Shown in pieces: positions 1-9,535 of a DNA stretch of 64,000 nucleotides. Numbering within the stretch: the first letter of the stretch is position 1; the number at the start of each line of letters is the position of its first letter. The DNA is from Pantoea sp. AS-PWVM4. Lineage in GTDB: Bacteria > Pseudomonadota > Gammaproteobacteria > Enterobacterales > Enterobacteriaceae. A program made the translations under genes and the position numbers. The notes beneath the pieces are model-generated. The model was not told the origin of the DNA. It made no database searches and saw only the letters and a program-made list of their open reading frames with translations. The stretch is taken from the NCBI RefSeq assembly GCF_000468095.1, contig NZ_ASZC01000003.1:248001-312000 (forward strand), written 5' to 3'.

Positions 1-387
1 ATGATGGCTGACGTCCCGAAGGCGGATGTGATTGTCACCAACCCGACACACTACTCCGTGGCTCTGCAATATAACGACAAGAAGATGAGCGCCCCGAAGG
101 TGGTTGCTAAAGGTGCCGGAGAAGTGGCGCTGAAAATTCGTGAACTGGGCAAGGAACATCGCGTCCCGATTCTTGAGGCACCGCCGTTGGCGCGTGCGCT
201 GTACCGCCATACCGAAATTGGTCAGTTCATTCCCGGCGCGCTGTATGCGGCGGTAGCGGAAGTGCTGGCGTGGGTCTGGCAGCTGCGACGCTGGAAGCGT
301 GAAGGCGGCCTGATACCGAAGAAACCTCATAATCTGTCGGTCCCGGCAGAGATGGACATTCCAGGAGAGAACAGAAACGATGGCTAA
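1..387 (+). CDS. flhB: Flagellar export protein FlhB, C-terminal part (5' end outside window)
   Basis: FlhB is the membrane component of the flagellar type III export gate that switches substrate class from rod/hook to filament proteins. Only the last 128 codons or so are present; the membrane domain lies upstream of the window, and the ATG at base 1 is an internal methionine. The cytoplasmic domain shows the NPTH self-cleavage motif (residues 14-17 of the visible part) followed by the expected FlhB-C sequence with [11 protein letters not shown]. The stop overlaps the flhA start by 8 bases, the usual translational coupling in flhBAE. Identification is firm from the NPTH motif plus neighbours. 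Confidence 0.97.
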   Translation: MMADVPKADVIVTNPTHYSVALQYNDKKMSAPKVVAKGAGEVALKIRELGKEHRVPILEAPPLARALYRHTEIGQFIPGALYAAVAEVLAWVWQLRRWKREGGLIPKKPHNLSVPAEMDIPGENRNDG

Positions 388-2467
388 TCTGGCCGAAAAG
401 CTGCGGTTACCGGGCAATTTTAAAGACACGCAATGGCAGGTACTGGCCGGTCCGGTGCTGATCATGATGATTCTGTCGATGATGGTGCTGCCTTTACCGG
501 CGTTCATCCTTGACCTGCTGTTCACCTTCAATATTGCGTTGTCCATTATGGTGTTGCTGGTGGCGATGTTCACCCAGCGCACGCTGGATTTTGCCGCATT
601 CCCCACCATTCTGCTGTTCTCTACGTTGTTACGCCTGGCGTTGAACGTGGCCTCCACCCGTATCATCCTGCTGGATGGTCACACTGGCGCGGCCGCCGCA
701 GGTCGCGTGGTTGAAGCCTTTGGTCACTTCCTGGTCGGCGGCAACTTCGCCATCGGTATCGTGGTGTTCATCATCCTGGTGATCATCAACTTTATGGTCA
801 TCACCAAAGGTGCCGGACGTATCGCCGAAGTCGGGGCGCGTTTTGTGCTCGATGGGATGCCGGGTAAGCAGATGGCGATCGATGCCGACCTCAACGCCGG
901 TCTGATTCGTGAAGATGAAGCGAAGAAGCGTCGCGCAGAAGTGACGCAGGAAGCCGACTTCTACGGTTCAATGGACGGTGCCAGTAAGTTTGTGCGTGGT
1001 GATGCCATCGCCGGGATCATGATCATGGTGATTAACGTCATCGGTGGTCTGCTGGTGGGCGTGGTGCAGCATGGTCTGGATCTGGGGCACGCGGCGGAAA
1101 CCTATACGCTGCTGACCATCGGTGACGGTCTGGTGGCGCAGATCCCGGCGCTGGTCATCTCTACCGCCGCCGGTGTTATCGTCACGCGCGTCAGCACCGA
1201 TCAGGATGTGGGCGAGCAGATGGTCGGGCAGCTGTTTAACAATCCGCGCGTGCTGATGCTGAGTGCCGGGGTTATTGGTCTGCTGGGCCTGGTGCCGGGC
1301 ATGCCGAACTTTGTCTTTCTGCTGTTTACCGCTGCGTTGCTGGGACTGGCCTGGTGGCTGCGTGGACGTCAGATGCAGCCGAAGAAACAGCCAGAAGCGT
1401 CCAGCGTGGTGAAAAATCAGGAAACCCCGGCGACAGTGGAAGCCTCCTGGACCGATGTCCAGTTGGAAGATTCGCTGGGGATGGAAGTAGGCTATCGTCT
1501 GATCCCGATGGTCGATCACCTGCAAAATGGTGAGCTGCTGGGACGTATTCGTAGTATCCGTAAAAAAGTGGCGCAGGAGGTCGGTTTCCTGCCGCCGGTG
1601 GTGCATATTCGCGACAATATGGAACTGCCGCCTGCGCGCTACCGTATTCTGATGAAAGGGGTAGAGATTGGCAGCGGTGATGCCTATCCGGGACGCTGGA
1701 TGGCGATTAACCCGGGTACCGCAGCAGGCACCTTGCCGGGTGAAGCCACCGTCGATCCGGCCTTTGGTCTGGCCGCGATCTGGATCGACAGCGCGCTGAA
1801 AGAACAGGCACAGATTCAGGGCTTCACGGTGGTGGAAGCCAGTACCGTGGTGGCGACACACTTGAATCATCTGATCGGTCAATACGCCAGCGAGCTGTTT
1901 GGTCGTCAGGAAGCGCAGCAACTGTTGGATCGTGTCACGCAGGAAATGCCGAAACTGACCGAAGATTTGGTGCCGGGCGTGATCACCCTGACCACGCTGC
2001 ACAAGGTGTTGCAGAATTTGCTGACCGAACGTGTGTCAATTCGCGATATGCGTACCATTATTGAAACCCTGGCGGAGCATGCGCCGGTGCAGACTGATGC
2101 GCAGGAGCTGACCAGCGTGGTGCGTGTGGCGCTGGGCCGTGCGATCACCCAGCAGTGGTTCCCGGGTAACGGCGAAGTGCAGGTGATTGGCCTGGATGCG
2201 ACGCTGGAACGTCTGCTGTTGCAGGCGTTGCAGGGCGGTGGCGGTCTGGAGCCGGGTCTGGCTGACCGTCTGTTGCATCAGGCGCAGGATGCGCTGCAAC
2301 GTCAGGAGATGCTGGGAGCACCGCCGGTGCTGCTGGTGAACCATCCGCTACGTGCGTTGTTGGCACGCTTCCTGCGTCGCAATCTGCCTCAGCTGGTGGT
2401 GCTCTCCAATATGGAGCTGACGGATAATCGTCAGATCCGTATGACCGCCACCATCGGAGGCAAATAA
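380..2467 (+). CDS. flhA: Flagellar export gate protein FlhA
   Basis: FlhA (695 residues; E. coli 692) forms the nonameric ring of the flagellar type III secretion gate and docks chaperone-substrate complexes. The N-terminal half has about eight hydrophobic segments (residues ~25-330). The conserved cytoplasmic FHIPEP-type loop lies near residues 140-210 ([20 protein letters not shown]). A soluble C-terminal domain follows (residues ~360-695). The ATG at 380 lies inside the end of flhB, and flhE begins two bases after the stop, so the three genes form one operon reading into argS from the opposite side. Confidence 0.98.
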   Translation: MANLAEKLRLPGNFKDTQWQVLAGPVLIMMILSMMVLPLPAFILDLLFTFNIALSIMVLLVAMFTQRTLDFAAFPTILLFSTLLRLALNVASTRIILLDGHTGAAAAGRVVEAFGHFLVGGNFAIGIVVFIILVIINFMVITKGAGRIAEVGARFVLDGMPGKQMAIDADLNAGLIREDEAKKRRAEVTQEADFYGSMDGASKFVRGDAIAGIMIMVINVIGGLLVGVVQHGLDLGHAAETYTLLTIGDGLVAQIPALVISTAAGVIVTRVSTDQDVGEQMVGQLFNNPRVLMLSAGVIGLLGLVPGMPNFVFLLFTAALLGLAWWLRGRQMQPKKQPEASSVVKNQETPATVEASWTDVQLEDSLGMEVGYRLIPMVDHLQNGELLGRIRSIRKKVAQEVGFLPPVVHIRDNMELPPARYRILMKGVEIGSGDAYPGRWMAINPGTAAGTLPGEATVDPAFGLAAIWIDSALKEQAQIQGFTVVEASTVVATHLNHLIGQYASELFGRQEAQQLLDRVTQEMPKLTEDLVPGVITLTTLHKVLQNLLTERVSIRDMRTIIETLAEHAPVQTDAQELTSVVRVALGRAITQQWFPGNGEVQVIGLDATLERLLLQALQGGGGLEPGLADRLLHQAQDALQRQEMLGAPPVLLVNHPLRALLARFLRRNLPQLVVLSNMELTDNRQIRMTATIGGK

Positions 2468-2468
2468 A

Positions 2469-2864
2469 ATGCGCCGTGCGTGGCCGGGATTATTTCTGCT
2501 GCTGCCCTTGTGGGCGGTGGCTGCCGAGGGAGCATGGCATGCCAGCGCCAGTGGACCGAGTCTCGGGGCGCGTGGCAACTGGCTAAGCTCGCCACCGCTG
2601 CGCGCTGCTGGCCCGGTGCAGGGCGTTATCTCTCAGGTAAGTTGGCGTTATAAGCTGAGTCGTCCCGCCCCGTCAGGGCTGGTGGTCCGGCTGTGTGCCA
2701 ACCAGCGTTGCGTGTTGCTGGACGGCGCCAGCGGCACCACGCGCGGGCTGGCACATGTCGCTGCCGATGAAACCCTGCATCTGGCGTTTGGTTTTAATGG
2801 CCGGGGAGCGATGCCACCGGGTTTGCGCGTGGTGAGCAGCGAAGTGACGGTGAATTATCAGTAG
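2469..2864 (+). CDS. flhE: Flagellar protein FlhE
   Basis: FlhE is a small periplasmic protein encoded after flhA in enterobacteria; it is linked to flagellar export gate sealing/proton leak and is not essential for filament assembly. This copy has 131 residues (E. coli 130). It shows a signal peptide (hydrophobic residues 5-18 ending in AVAAEG) and two cysteines in RLCANQRCVLLDG that could form a disulfide, as in the family. It starts one base after the flhA stop and is followed directly by a bidirectional terminator. Confidence 0.95.
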   Translation: MRRAWPGLFLLLPLWAVAAEGAWHASASGPSLGARGNWLSSPPLRAAGPVQGVISQVSWRYKLSRPAPSGLVVRLCANQRCVLLDGASGTTRGLAHVAADETLHLAFGFNGRGAMPPGLRVVSSEVTVNYQ

Positions 2865-2869
2865 CCAAT

Positions 2870-2896
2870 AAAAAACCCGCCGGTTGGCGGGTTTTT
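2870..2896. terminator. Bidirectional terminator between flhE and argS
   Basis: A GC stem (ACCCGCC/GGCGGGT, loop GGTT) has an A-run on its left and a T-run on its right. It can therefore terminate both the flhBAE transcript and the converging argS transcript. Confidence 0.9.
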
Positions 2897-2900
2897 CGTA

Positions 2901-4631
2901 TTACATACGCTCGACGGTTTTGATACCCAGGGTATCAAGACCTTGTTTGAGGGTTTTCGCGGTAAGCGCCGCCAGTTGCAGACGGCTGTTGCGCACCTGC
3001 TCATCTTCCGCCGCCAGAATCGGGCAATGTTCATAGAAGCCAGAGAACAGGCCAGCCAGATCGTAAAGATAAGCACACATCACATGCGGCGTGCCATCGC
3101 GTGCCACCAGGGTGATCACTTCTTCGAATTGCAGCAGTCGGGTCGCCAGTTGGGCTTCACGCTCTTCAGACAGAATGATGTTGCCTTGCAGGCTGTCGGC
3201 ATCGATACCGGCTTTGCGGAACACCGACAGCACGCGGGTGTAGGCATACTGCATGTAAGGCGCGGTGTTGCCTTCAAAGGCCAACATATTATCCCAGTCG
3301 AAAATGTAATCGGTGGTGCGGCTTTTTGACAGGTCGGCATATTTCACCGCACCAATACCTACCACTTCCGCCAGCGCCTGTAACTCGTCGGCAGACATTT
3401 CCGGGTTTTTCTCGCTCACCAACGCCAGCGCGCGTTCCACCGCTTCATCCAGCAGGTCGGCCAGTTTGATGGTGCCGCCGCTACGGGTTTTGAACGGACG
3501 GCCATCTTTGCCCAGCATCATGCCGAACGCGTGGTGTTCAAGCGGCACCGATTCCGGTACATAACCGGCTTTGCGTACGATGGTCCAGGCTTGTTGCAGG
3601 TGCTGATGCTGACGTGAATCGATGTAGTACAGCACGCGGTCAGCATGCAGGGTTTCATAACGGTATTTCGCGCAGGCGATGTCGGTGGTGGTGTAGAGGT
3701 AACCGCCATCTTTCTTCTGCACGATGACCCCCATAGGTTCGCCTTCCTTGTTTTTGAATTCATCAAGGAACACCACGGTTGCGCCTTCGCTGATCACTGC
3801 CAGACCTTTTTCTTTCAGATCAGCAACGATGCCCGGCAGCATATCGTTGTACAGGCTTTCACCCATCACATCTTTGCGCGTCAGGGTGACGTTCAGACGG
3901 TCATAAACTTTCTGGTTCTGACTCATGGTGATGTCGACCAGCTTCTTCCACATGGTACGGCAATACTCATCGCCACCCTGCAATTTCACCACATAGCCAC
4001 GGGCACGTTCCGCGAAGGCTTCATCTTCGTCATAGGTGCGTTTGGCTTCGCGATAAAAGGCTTCGAGGTCGGCCAGCGCGATATCTTCATGATGCTCGCT
4101 CTGCTGTTTCTCCAGATAAGCGATCAACATGCCGAACTGCGTACCCCAGTCGCCAACGTGGTTAGCGCGGATGACATGATGGCCGAGGAACTCCAGCGTA
4201 CGCACCGCAGCATCACCGATGATGGTGGAACGGACGTGGCCGACGTGCATCTCTTTCGCGACGTTGGGGGCAGAATAGTCGACGACAATGGTTTGCGCCG
4301 CCACGTTGCTGACGCCAAGACGCGGTAAGTTCAGCGCCTGCGCGGCCTGGTCAGCCAGCCACTGGTGATCAAGGAAAATGTTGATAAAACCCGGCCCGGC
4401 GATTTCAACCTTGCTGGCAATGCCGTGCAGATCGAGATGCTGGATCACCTGTTCAGCCAACTGACGCGGTGCCTGACCGAGCTTTTTCGCCACGGCCATG
4501 ATACCGTTCGCCTGGTAGTCGCCGAATTGCACTTTAGCGGACTGACGTACCTGTGGTTCGCAATCGACAGGCGCACCTGCCGCGATCATTGCCTGACCGA
4601 CTTTGTCGGAAAGAAGAGCCTGAATATTCAC
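2901..4631 (-). CDS. argS: Arginyl-tRNA synthetase
   Basis: Class I aminoacyl-tRNA synthetase that charges tRNA-Arg. Its 576 residues match the E. coli length (577). Visible features are the N-terminal additional domain (residues 1-~110), the HIGH-type signature HVGH within [16 protein letters not shown] (near residue 130), and a C-terminal anticodon-binding domain ending in IKTVERM. As in E. coli ArgRS, the KMSKS loop is degenerate ([10 protein letters not shown]). It faces flhE across a shared terminator; an upstream small membrane protein gene lies on the same strand. Confidence 0.98.
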   Translation of the reverse strand: MNIQALLSDKVGQAMIAAGAPVDCEPQVRQSAKVQFGDYQANGIMAVAKKLGQAPRQLAEQVIQHLDLHGIASKVEIAGPGFINIFLDHQWLADQAAQALNLPRLGVSNVAAQTIVVDYSAPNVAKEMHVGHVRSTIIGDAAVRTLEFLGHHVIRANHVGDWGTQFGMLIAYLEKQQSEHHEDIALADLEAFYREAKRTYDEDEAFAERARGYVVKLQGGDEYCRTMWKKLVDITMSQNQKVYDRLNVTLTRKDVMGESLYNDMLPGIVADLKEKGLAVISEGATVVFLDEFKNKEGEPMGVIVQKKDGGYLYTTTDIACAKYRYETLHADRVLYYIDSRQHQHLQQAWTIVRKAGYVPESVPLEHHAFGMMLGKDGRPFKTRSGGTIKLADLLDEAVERALALVSEKNPEMSADELQALAEVVGIGAVKYADLSKSRTTDYIFDWDNMLAFEGNTAPYMQYAYTRVLSVFRKAGIDADSLQGNIILSEEREAQLATRLLQFEEVITLVARDGTPHVMCAYLYDLAGLFSGFYEHCPILAAEDEQVRNSRLQLAALTAKTLKQGLDTLGIKTVERM

Positions 4632-4811
4632 CGCGTTACCTTCATATGCTGAAATTGCTCGCCTGCCATGTGCGAGCCGATGTCGTCATCCCGCAGAGGC
4701 GCTGTTGGGCGGGCGGGACGGAAAAAATAAGAGGGGAAGTATACGTGAAATGTTAGAGTGCGTCAGCTATCGGATAGACGCCGGAATCAGGCAGGGAAAC
4801 TCCAGCGCCGA

Positions 4812-4934
4812 TTAACGGCGCCGTTGAAAGCGACGAGGATTTTTGACGCTTTTGTCTTCACGTACCTTCCAGTGGCGGGAAATAGCAAATCCCATCAATG
4901 CAATCAGGACCGCGACAACAATGAGCATAGACAT
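4812..4934 (-). CDS. Small single-pass membrane protein, 40 residues, unknown function
   Basis: I found this by reading the minus strand. It starts at an ATG 10 bases after an AAGGA ribosome-binding site, has one hydrophobic helix (residues ~3-18, MLIVVAVLIALMGFAI), and ends in a strongly basic tail (RRFQRRR at the C-terminus). It is on the argS strand, about 180 bases upstream of argS. The site, helix and positive-inside tail are typical of enterobacterial small membrane proteins. I do not recognise the family and cannot assign a function. Confidence 0.6.
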   Translation of the reverse strand: MSMLIVVAVLIALMGFAISRHWKVREDKSVKNPRRFQRRR

Positions 4935-5248
4935 AGGGCCATTCCTTTAATTTGTGTAGCCACAAATTTATAAGAAAGGATTTCAGGCTGCAATTGTTCG
5001 CAGGCTAAATAAGACTTATCTCATTGTATTAATTATTGTTATATTAAACATGTCGTTAAGGTACTTTCATAAAGTAACAACTGGACCTGTGCCTGCGATT
5101 AATCCTAATTCAAAGGCACTTTTATACGGTTTTTCGGGGATTTTGCGGCTAAATCAGAGGATTCCGACTATTTTGCCGTCAGAAGCTCTGGAAAAGCAAT
5201 GTGCTGGATTGATTAAAATATTTAAACTGATAGCGGAGTAATTGACGC
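4935..5248. other. AT-rich intergenic region upstream of yecM and the 40-residue protein gene
   Basis: This 314-base spacer separates two divergent genes and is much more AT-rich than its surroundings. It probably holds both promoters. A 63-codon reading frame ending at 5241 has no ribosome-binding site and does not look like a protein. No hairpin or known operator was recognised. Confidence 0.6.
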
Positions 5249-5809
5249 ATGACGATGATTTTTCCTTCAGAACTGAAGGATTTGGAACAAGACCTGCTGC
5301 GCTTTGAACAGGCATTGCAGCAATTTGCTGAACGTTTAGGTCTGCAACTGAATGAACACGACGCCGATCATGTGGCCGTTCGTTGCCATCAATACGCGAC
5401 AGCGGAGCGCTGGAAGCAAGGTTTGCTGCAAATCGGTAGCCAGTTCTCTGAAGCGATGATCAATGGTCGTCCGATTTGTTTGTTCAAACTGCATCAGCCG
5501 CTGCAACTGGCGGGATGGCAGATCGATGTGATTGAGTTGCCGTGGCCGGGGGAAAAACTTTATCGCCACGAGGGCTGGGAACATGTGGAAATTGTGCTGC
5601 GTGGTGAACCGGACACGCTGGGCATGCGGGCGATGGCGCTGCTGGCCGATGAGGCATTGACGCAGCCTGGCATCTCCTTCAAAACCAGCGCCCCGCAGGG
5701 CGAAAAGGAGCGTCTGCCCAATCCGACCCTGGCGGTCACGGATGGGCAAACAACCATCAAATTTCATCCGTGGCGACTGGAAGAGATCGTCGCCAGCGAG
5801 CAAGACTAG
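5249..5809 (+). CDS. yecM: YecM, VOC-superfamily metalloprotein of unknown function
   Basis: A 186-residue homologue of E. coli YecM (about 190), a vicinal-oxygen-chelate fold protein suspected to be a metal-dependent enzyme whose substrate is unknown. Characteristic stretches are DADHVAVRCHQ (possible metal histidine), NGRPICLFKL, ELPWPGEKLYRHEGWEHVEIVL and TTIKFHPW. It stands next to argS and cutC as in E. coli. Its TAG overlaps by three bases the stop of the converging aminotransferase gene. A GGAG sits 12 bases before the chosen ATG. Confidence 0.93.
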   Translation: MTMIFPSELKDLEQDLLRFEQALQQFAERLGLQLNEHDADHVAVRCHQYATAERWKQGLLQIGSQFSEAMINGRPICLFKLHQPLQLAGWQIDVIELPWPGEKLYRHEGWEHVEIVLRGEPDTLGMRAMALLADEALTQPGISFKTSAPQGEKERLPNPTLAVTDGQTTIKFHPWRLEEIVASEQD

Positions 5810-6951
5810 CGCCGTGCAGCGATCGCCCGTTGCAGCCGCGCGATCGCTTCCTCCAGCGTGGCGCGGGTACAGCCGAAATTAAAGCGCACGAAGCGGCCAT
5901 CACCAAAATCGTGCCCTGGCGAGAACCCCAGACCGTGCTGTTCGAAATAACCCGTCGGGTTATCGACACCCAGCCCGCTGGCATCGATCCAGCCAAGATA
6001 AGTCGCTTCGGGCGCGACCATACTCAGTCCCGGCAACGCATTCACCTGCTCAACCAGCCGGTCGCGGTTGGCGCGCAGATAGGCGATCTGCGCCGCCAGC
6101 CAGTCATCTCCGCCGCGCCATGCGGCTTCTGCGGCCACCAATGCCAGGATATCCACGCCGGGCACAATCCCCTGACGTGTTTGTTTAAAGCGCTTGCGCA
6201 ATTCCGGGTTGGGGATGATCGCCATTGAGGCACCAAGACCCGCGATGTTGAAGGTTTTTGAAGGGGAAATCAGCGTAATGCTGCGCTGGGCTGCATCCTC
6301 GCTTAAGGTGGCAAAGGGAATATGCTCCACGCCTGGAGTGAGAAGCAAATCACAATGAATTTCATCGGAGCAGACAATCAAATCGTGCTGTTGGGCAAAA
6401 GCCAGTTGTGCCAGCAGTTCTGAACGGCGATAGACCGTGCCGCCGGGATTTTGCGGATTACACAGCATCAATAAACGTTCATTGCCCTGCAATCTTTCAG
6501 GGGCAGTGTGTAAATCCATAAGCCAGCGCTGACCTTCTAATCGCAACGGCAGACTGATCTGCGCGCGTTCAGCCAGTTTCGCCGCCGCGCGAAACGGTGG
6601 ATAAATGGGTGCCGGTGCGACCGTGCTTTGTTCGGAGTCGGTAAATGCACGGACCGAAAGATTGAGGCCGCATACCACGCCTGGCAGCAAGACAATCCAC
6701 TCCGGTTGAATGCGCCAGCCATAACGCTGCTCAAGGCGGGATATTGTGATATCTATCAAACCGCTGGGGGTGTCGCCATAACCAAAAACCCCATGCTCAG
6801 CGCGCTGCTTTATCGCTTCAATAACGCATTCAGGGGAGCGAAAATCGGTATCCGCAACCCAGAGTGGCAGTACATCCTGATCGCCATATTTGTGCCATTT
6901 CAAACTATCGCTGTGACGACGGTCTATCCATTGGTCAAAATTGAATGCCAT
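5806..6951 (-). CDS. PLP-dependent C-S lyase / aminotransferase, MalY-PatB family
   Basis: A fold-type I PLP enzyme of 381 residues. The PLP lysine lies in the family motif SPSKTFNIAGLGAS, an aspartate-containing CSDEIHCDLL stretch precedes it, and the N-terminus (FDQWIDRRHSDSLKWHKYG) is typical of MalY/PatB proteins. Family members cleave cystathionine or cysteine conjugates to a thiol, pyruvate and ammonia; MalY also represses the maltose regulon in E. coli. The exact substrate cannot be read from sequence. The gene is not at this place in E. coli, lying between yecM and cutC, and it converges on yecM with a three-base overlap of stops. Confidence 0.88.
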   Translation of the reverse strand: MAFNFDQWIDRRHSDSLKWHKYGDQDVLPLWVADTDFRSPECVIEAIKQRAEHGVFGYGDTPSGLIDITISRLEQRYGWRIQPEWIVLLPGVVCGLNLSVRAFTDSEQSTVAPAPIYPPFRAAAKLAERAQISLPLRLEGQRWLMDLHTAPERLQGNERLLMLCNPQNPGGTVYRRSELLAQLAFAQQHDLIVCSDEIHCDLLLTPGVEHIPFATLSEDAAQRSITLISPSKTFNIAGLGASMAIIPNPELRKRFKQTRQGIVPGVDILALVAAEAAWRGGDDWLAAQIAYLRANRDRLVEQVNALPGLSMVAPEATYLGWIDASGLGVDNPTGYFEQHGLGFSPGHDFGDGRFVRFNFGCTRATLEEAIARLQRAIAARR

Positions 6952-7037
6952 AGTGAGTTTTCCACGTAAACTGTCTCCAATGAGCAGACTAACTTAAGCA
7001 ATCTTCCCGAGCCAGCTGTCATGTAAAGGAGAAAAGT

Positions 7038-7790
7038 ATGACGAAACTGGAAATATGCTGCTACGGCATCGACTGTGCAATGACTGCGCAGCTGTCCGGT
7101 GCTGACCGTCTGGAGCTGTGCAGCGCGCCACGCGAAGGCGGGTTAACCCCATCCGCAGGGGTGCTGGAAGCCGTACGACGAGAAATTACCATTCCGGTCC
7201 ATCCGATTGTTCGGCCACGCGGCGGCGATTTTTGCTACACCGACCGTGAGTTTGAAACCATGAAGTCGGATGTGGCGCTGATACGCGAGCTGGGTTTCCC
7301 TGGGCTGGTGATTGGTATGCTGGACGAAGATGCCCATGTGGATATCGCCCGGATGCGGCAGATTATGGCGCTGTGCGATGGGATGGCGGTGACCTTCCAT
7401 CGCGCCTTTGATTTGTGCCACAGCCCGAAACGCGCGCTTGAAGTGTTAACTGATCTGGGTATCGCGCGGATACTGACTTCGGGCCAGCAGCAAAGTGCGG
7501 AAACCGGAATTCCATTATTACGGGAACTTAATGAACAGAGTAGCGGTCCAATTATTATGGCAGGGGCTGGCGTCCGTTTAAGCAACCTGCAAAAGTTTCT
7601 CGATAGTGGTTTGCAGGAGGTTCACAGCTCGGCCAGCCGCTTAGTTGCTTCTCCGATGCGCTACCGTAAAGCGGGTGTATCGATGTGTTCAGAAGCGGAA
7701 AACGATGAATTCAGCCGCTATTGCGTTGATGGTGATGTGGTTGAAGCCATGAAAAGCATGATGCAAATGAACAGCATCCGGGTCGCCTGA
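7038..7790 (+). CDS. cutC: CutC family protein (copper homeostasis)
   Basis: A TIM-barrel protein of 250 residues (E. coli CutC 248). Typical segments are [31 protein letters not shown] sequence, FHRAFD and the C-terminal half with VHSSASR. CutC was named for copper tolerance in E. coli, but its biochemical role is unsettled. An AAGGAG site precedes the ATG and a strong hairpin terminator follows about 60 bases after the stop. It is transcribed divergently from the MalY-type gene across an 86-base spacer. Confidence 0.95.
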   Translation: MTKLEICCYGIDCAMTAQLSGADRLELCSAPREGGLTPSAGVLEAVRREITIPVHPIVRPRGGDFCYTDREFETMKSDVALIRELGFPGLVIGMLDEDAHVDIARMRQIMALCDGMAVTFHRAFDLCHSPKRALEVLTDLGIARILTSGQQQSAETGIPLLRELNEQSSGPIIMAGAGVRLSNLQKFLDSGLQEVHSSASRLVASPMRYRKAGVSMCSEAENDEFSRYCVDGDVVEAMKSMMQMNSIRVA

Positions 7791-7850
7791 CATCGTACCA
7801 TTTTTGCCGCACAGCACGCCGATAGCCTGACGTGATGTTTGCAAGTACCA

Positions 7851-7880
7851 AACCCCAGTCTTCTTGCTGGGGTTCTTTTT
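7851..7880 (+). terminator. Rho-independent terminator of cutC
   Basis: AACCCCAG (7851-7858) pairs with CTGGGGTT (7867-7874) and is followed by CTTTTT. It ends one base before the stop of the converging ribbon-helix-helix gene. Confidence 0.9.
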
Positions 7881-7881
7881 A

Positions 7882-8076
7882 TCAAACGCGCTTTAACGAC
7901 TGCTCATAAATATCAATGGCCGTGGCAATGATAGCCGCCTGCGACACCCCGGTATCACTTGCCAGCAACTCGATACGATCGATGGTTTGCAACGGCAGTT
8001 TATAGGTTTTAGGTTTGACACCCCGTTTTTCGTCGCTGCGCTTCTGGATATCACTTGCTGATTGAATCATGCTCAA
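7882..8076 (-). CDS. Small ribbon-helix-helix (CopG-like) DNA-binding protein
   Basis: This 64-residue protein has a basic N-terminal arm (KRSDEKRGVKPK), then a strand-helix-helix pattern (TYKLPLQTIDRIELLASDTGVSQAAIIATAIDIYEQSL in outline) that fits the MetJ/Arc/CopG fold. Such proteins bind DNA as dimers and often act as antitoxins or plasmid/phage repressors. No toxin-like partner is visible next to it. It lies in a patch absent from the E. coli order, 270 bases from the structured RNA candidate, which suggests a mobile-element remnant. Function is not assignable. Confidence 0.72.
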   Translation of the reverse strand: MSMIQSASDIQKRSDEKRGVKPKTYKLPLQTIDRIELLASDTGVSQAAIIATAIDIYEQSLKRV

Positions 8077-8594
8077 CCCCTTAGTATCGAGTCAGGTAAG
8101 GTAGGGTACTACTCGTTTTATTAAGATTGCCTTGGGGAGTTTAGAAGATCGTCCTTGAGAGTAATCTTATGATTAACCAAACTATAGAGGCTTAATCAGG
8201 CTTGACTTTATTCAGAAGGGTTCTGCATTGGGATGCTGGATTAAATGCAACATCGATCACGAAAGTGATATTTCCGTGGTGAGACTGGGGTTAAGTAATT
8301 AAATCAAAGTATAAATAAACTTTTGCGCTGCGTAATTTGGCCGTTATGCGGTGAATCCCCCTGTGCGGAGGGGCAAAGCCAAGGTTTCTGACGTGTCATG
8401 CGGGCCGGGATTGGGGCTTATCCGGCTCACCGGGAGGCACCCGGCACCGCACATCATTCAATTTCAAACAGTTAATCAATACGCACTGGCGGCGGTCTTT
8501 CCCTTCCACGGCAATAGCAACTTTTAACCAGGCCATAGCGCATCATGGAAAAAGATGCTTACATTGACGTTAAGGCTATTCACGGATAACCATC
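8077..8594. other. Intergenic region containing the structured RNA candidate
   Basis: A 518-base region between the divergent ribbon-helix-helix and secreted-protein genes. The left third is AT-rich and probably carries the promoters. The GC-rich block 8350-8452 is listed separately. The stretch 8453-8594 appears to be the leader of the downstream gene. No open frame longer than about 30 codons with a ribosome-binding site was seen. Confidence 0.6.
8350..8452 (+). ncRNA. Candidate structured RNA, possibly C4 antisense-like
   Basis: A block of about 100 bases, far more GC-rich than its flanks, folds into several competing helices: CCCC (8357-8360) with GGGG (8370-8373); CCGGG (8430-8434) with CCCGG (8440-8444) around an AGGCA loop; GTGCGG (8363-8368) with CCGCAC (8447-8452); and GGTGA (8350-8354) with TCACC near 8427-8431. 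The sequence resembles, from memory only, the C4 antisense RNA of P1-like and lambdoid phages, which blocks translation of a downstream gene. No convincing complementarity to the ribosome-binding region of the next gene was found by eye. Strand and ends are inferred. Confidence 0.45.
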
Positions 8595-9443
8595 ATGAAA
8601 TCCATCTCTTGTGCCGTTTTACTGCTGCTTTTTCCGCTCAGTGGCGCTGCGCTGGCCGTCAGCACGCAATGCCCACCGCTGAGCAAAAATATCACCAATA
8701 GCAACAACTGGATCATGCTGGGTGGCAATGCCAAGGGCGCGGTACGTCAGGTTATTGCCGGTGAGTTTGGCAAAGATGTGGATTCACAAAAACGGATTCT
8801 GGGGCAGTTTGATCCCTGCGGTGATTTGATGGTGGCAGATATCACTTACGATAAAAGTGAAAGCAATGTCGTCCTCAGCATGGAGCAACATATCGCACGG
8901 GTGCAGGGCGGCTGGGTCGCTGAATATGCTTATCTGGTCAAGGTGCTGAAAGAAGGTAAAGAAGTGGTGGTAGATAACCGGCAGGGTACCATCAACTGGC
9001 AGATGGGACAGCGCGGAAACATCATCAGCTCGTCGGATAAATTTACCAGCATGGGCAAAGATGGCTTCACCGATACCACCTATCGCTATGACAAACACTT
9101 TCGGCTGGAGCGCAGTATCGCGCGCGGCAGCGATGAGCTGACCAACGGCGAGAGTGTCTACAACTGGAATCCACAAGGTCTGGTGACCAGCGCCACCAGC
9201 GCACGCAGCAAAGATACCTACACCTACGATAACCAATGGCGTGAGCTACGTCTGAACGGCACGGCCAGCACACCCGTCAGCACCATCCGTTCTGTTGATG
9301 AATGTCAGCTATGGGACGAGGTCGGCAACTGCACGCTAAGTTATTTGCATGAAACGGAAGTGTTTGAGAAAGGGACTATCGAGCGCCACCTGAGTTCGGC
9401 ATATAAATATCAGTATTGGGATAAGCCAACGGAAGAGCAGTAA
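8595..9443 (+). CDS. Secreted hypothetical protein with YD-repeat-like segments
   Basis: A 282-residue protein with a clear signal peptide (hydrophobic residues 4-20, cleavage expected after ALA at 21) and no lipobox cysteine, so probably periplasmic or exported. The middle contains tyrosine-aspartate patterns (TTYRYDKHFRLERS, DTYTYDNQWRELRL) like those of Rhs/YD proteins and of the E. coli lipoprotein YnfC. Paired cysteines (CGDL; CQLWDEVGNCTL) recall the YnfC layout as well. Similarity to YnfC is from memory and weak. It is followed by a convergent palindromic repeat and gldA. Function unknown. Confidence 0.7.
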   Translation: MKSISCAVLLLLFPLSGAALAVSTQCPPLSKNITNSNNWIMLGGNAKGAVRQVIAGEFGKDVDSQKRILGQFDPCGDLMVADITYDKSESNVVLSMEQHIARVQGGWVAEYAYLVKVLKEGKEVVVDNRQGTINWQMGQRGNIISSSDKFTSMGKDGFTDTTYRYDKHFRLERSIARGSDELTNGESVYNWNPQGLVTSATSARSKDTYTYDNQWRELRLNGTASTPVSTIRSVDECQLWDEVGNCTLSYLHETEVFEKGTIERHLSSAYKYQYWDKPTEEQ

Positions 9444-9454
9444 TTGCACCTGAA

Positions 9455-9528
9455 CGTAGCGGCGCGATTTATCGCGCAATTTCGTGCACGATGCAGGAAT
9501 AATCCGCGCGATAAATCGCGCCGCTACG
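9455..9528. repeat. REP-like palindromic element, copy A
   Basis: A perfect 23-base inverted repeat (9455-9477 and 9506-9528) beginning CGTAGCGGCGCGATT flanks a 28-base centre. It lies between the convergent ends of the YD-like gene and gldA. Two relatives occur at 31784 and 60231, also between convergent genes. Confidence 0.88.
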
Positions 9529-9535
9529 CAATAAC

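Noticed and set aside
968..2002. A long minus-strand frame (344 codons) inside flhA
   Set aside because: Rich in His, Arg and Gln, as expected from the complement of a GC-rich gene; flhA itself is fully convincing.
5050..5241. A 63-codon frame just before yecM
   Set aside because: No ribosome-binding site, odd composition, lies in an AT-rich promoter region; the frame is likely by chance.
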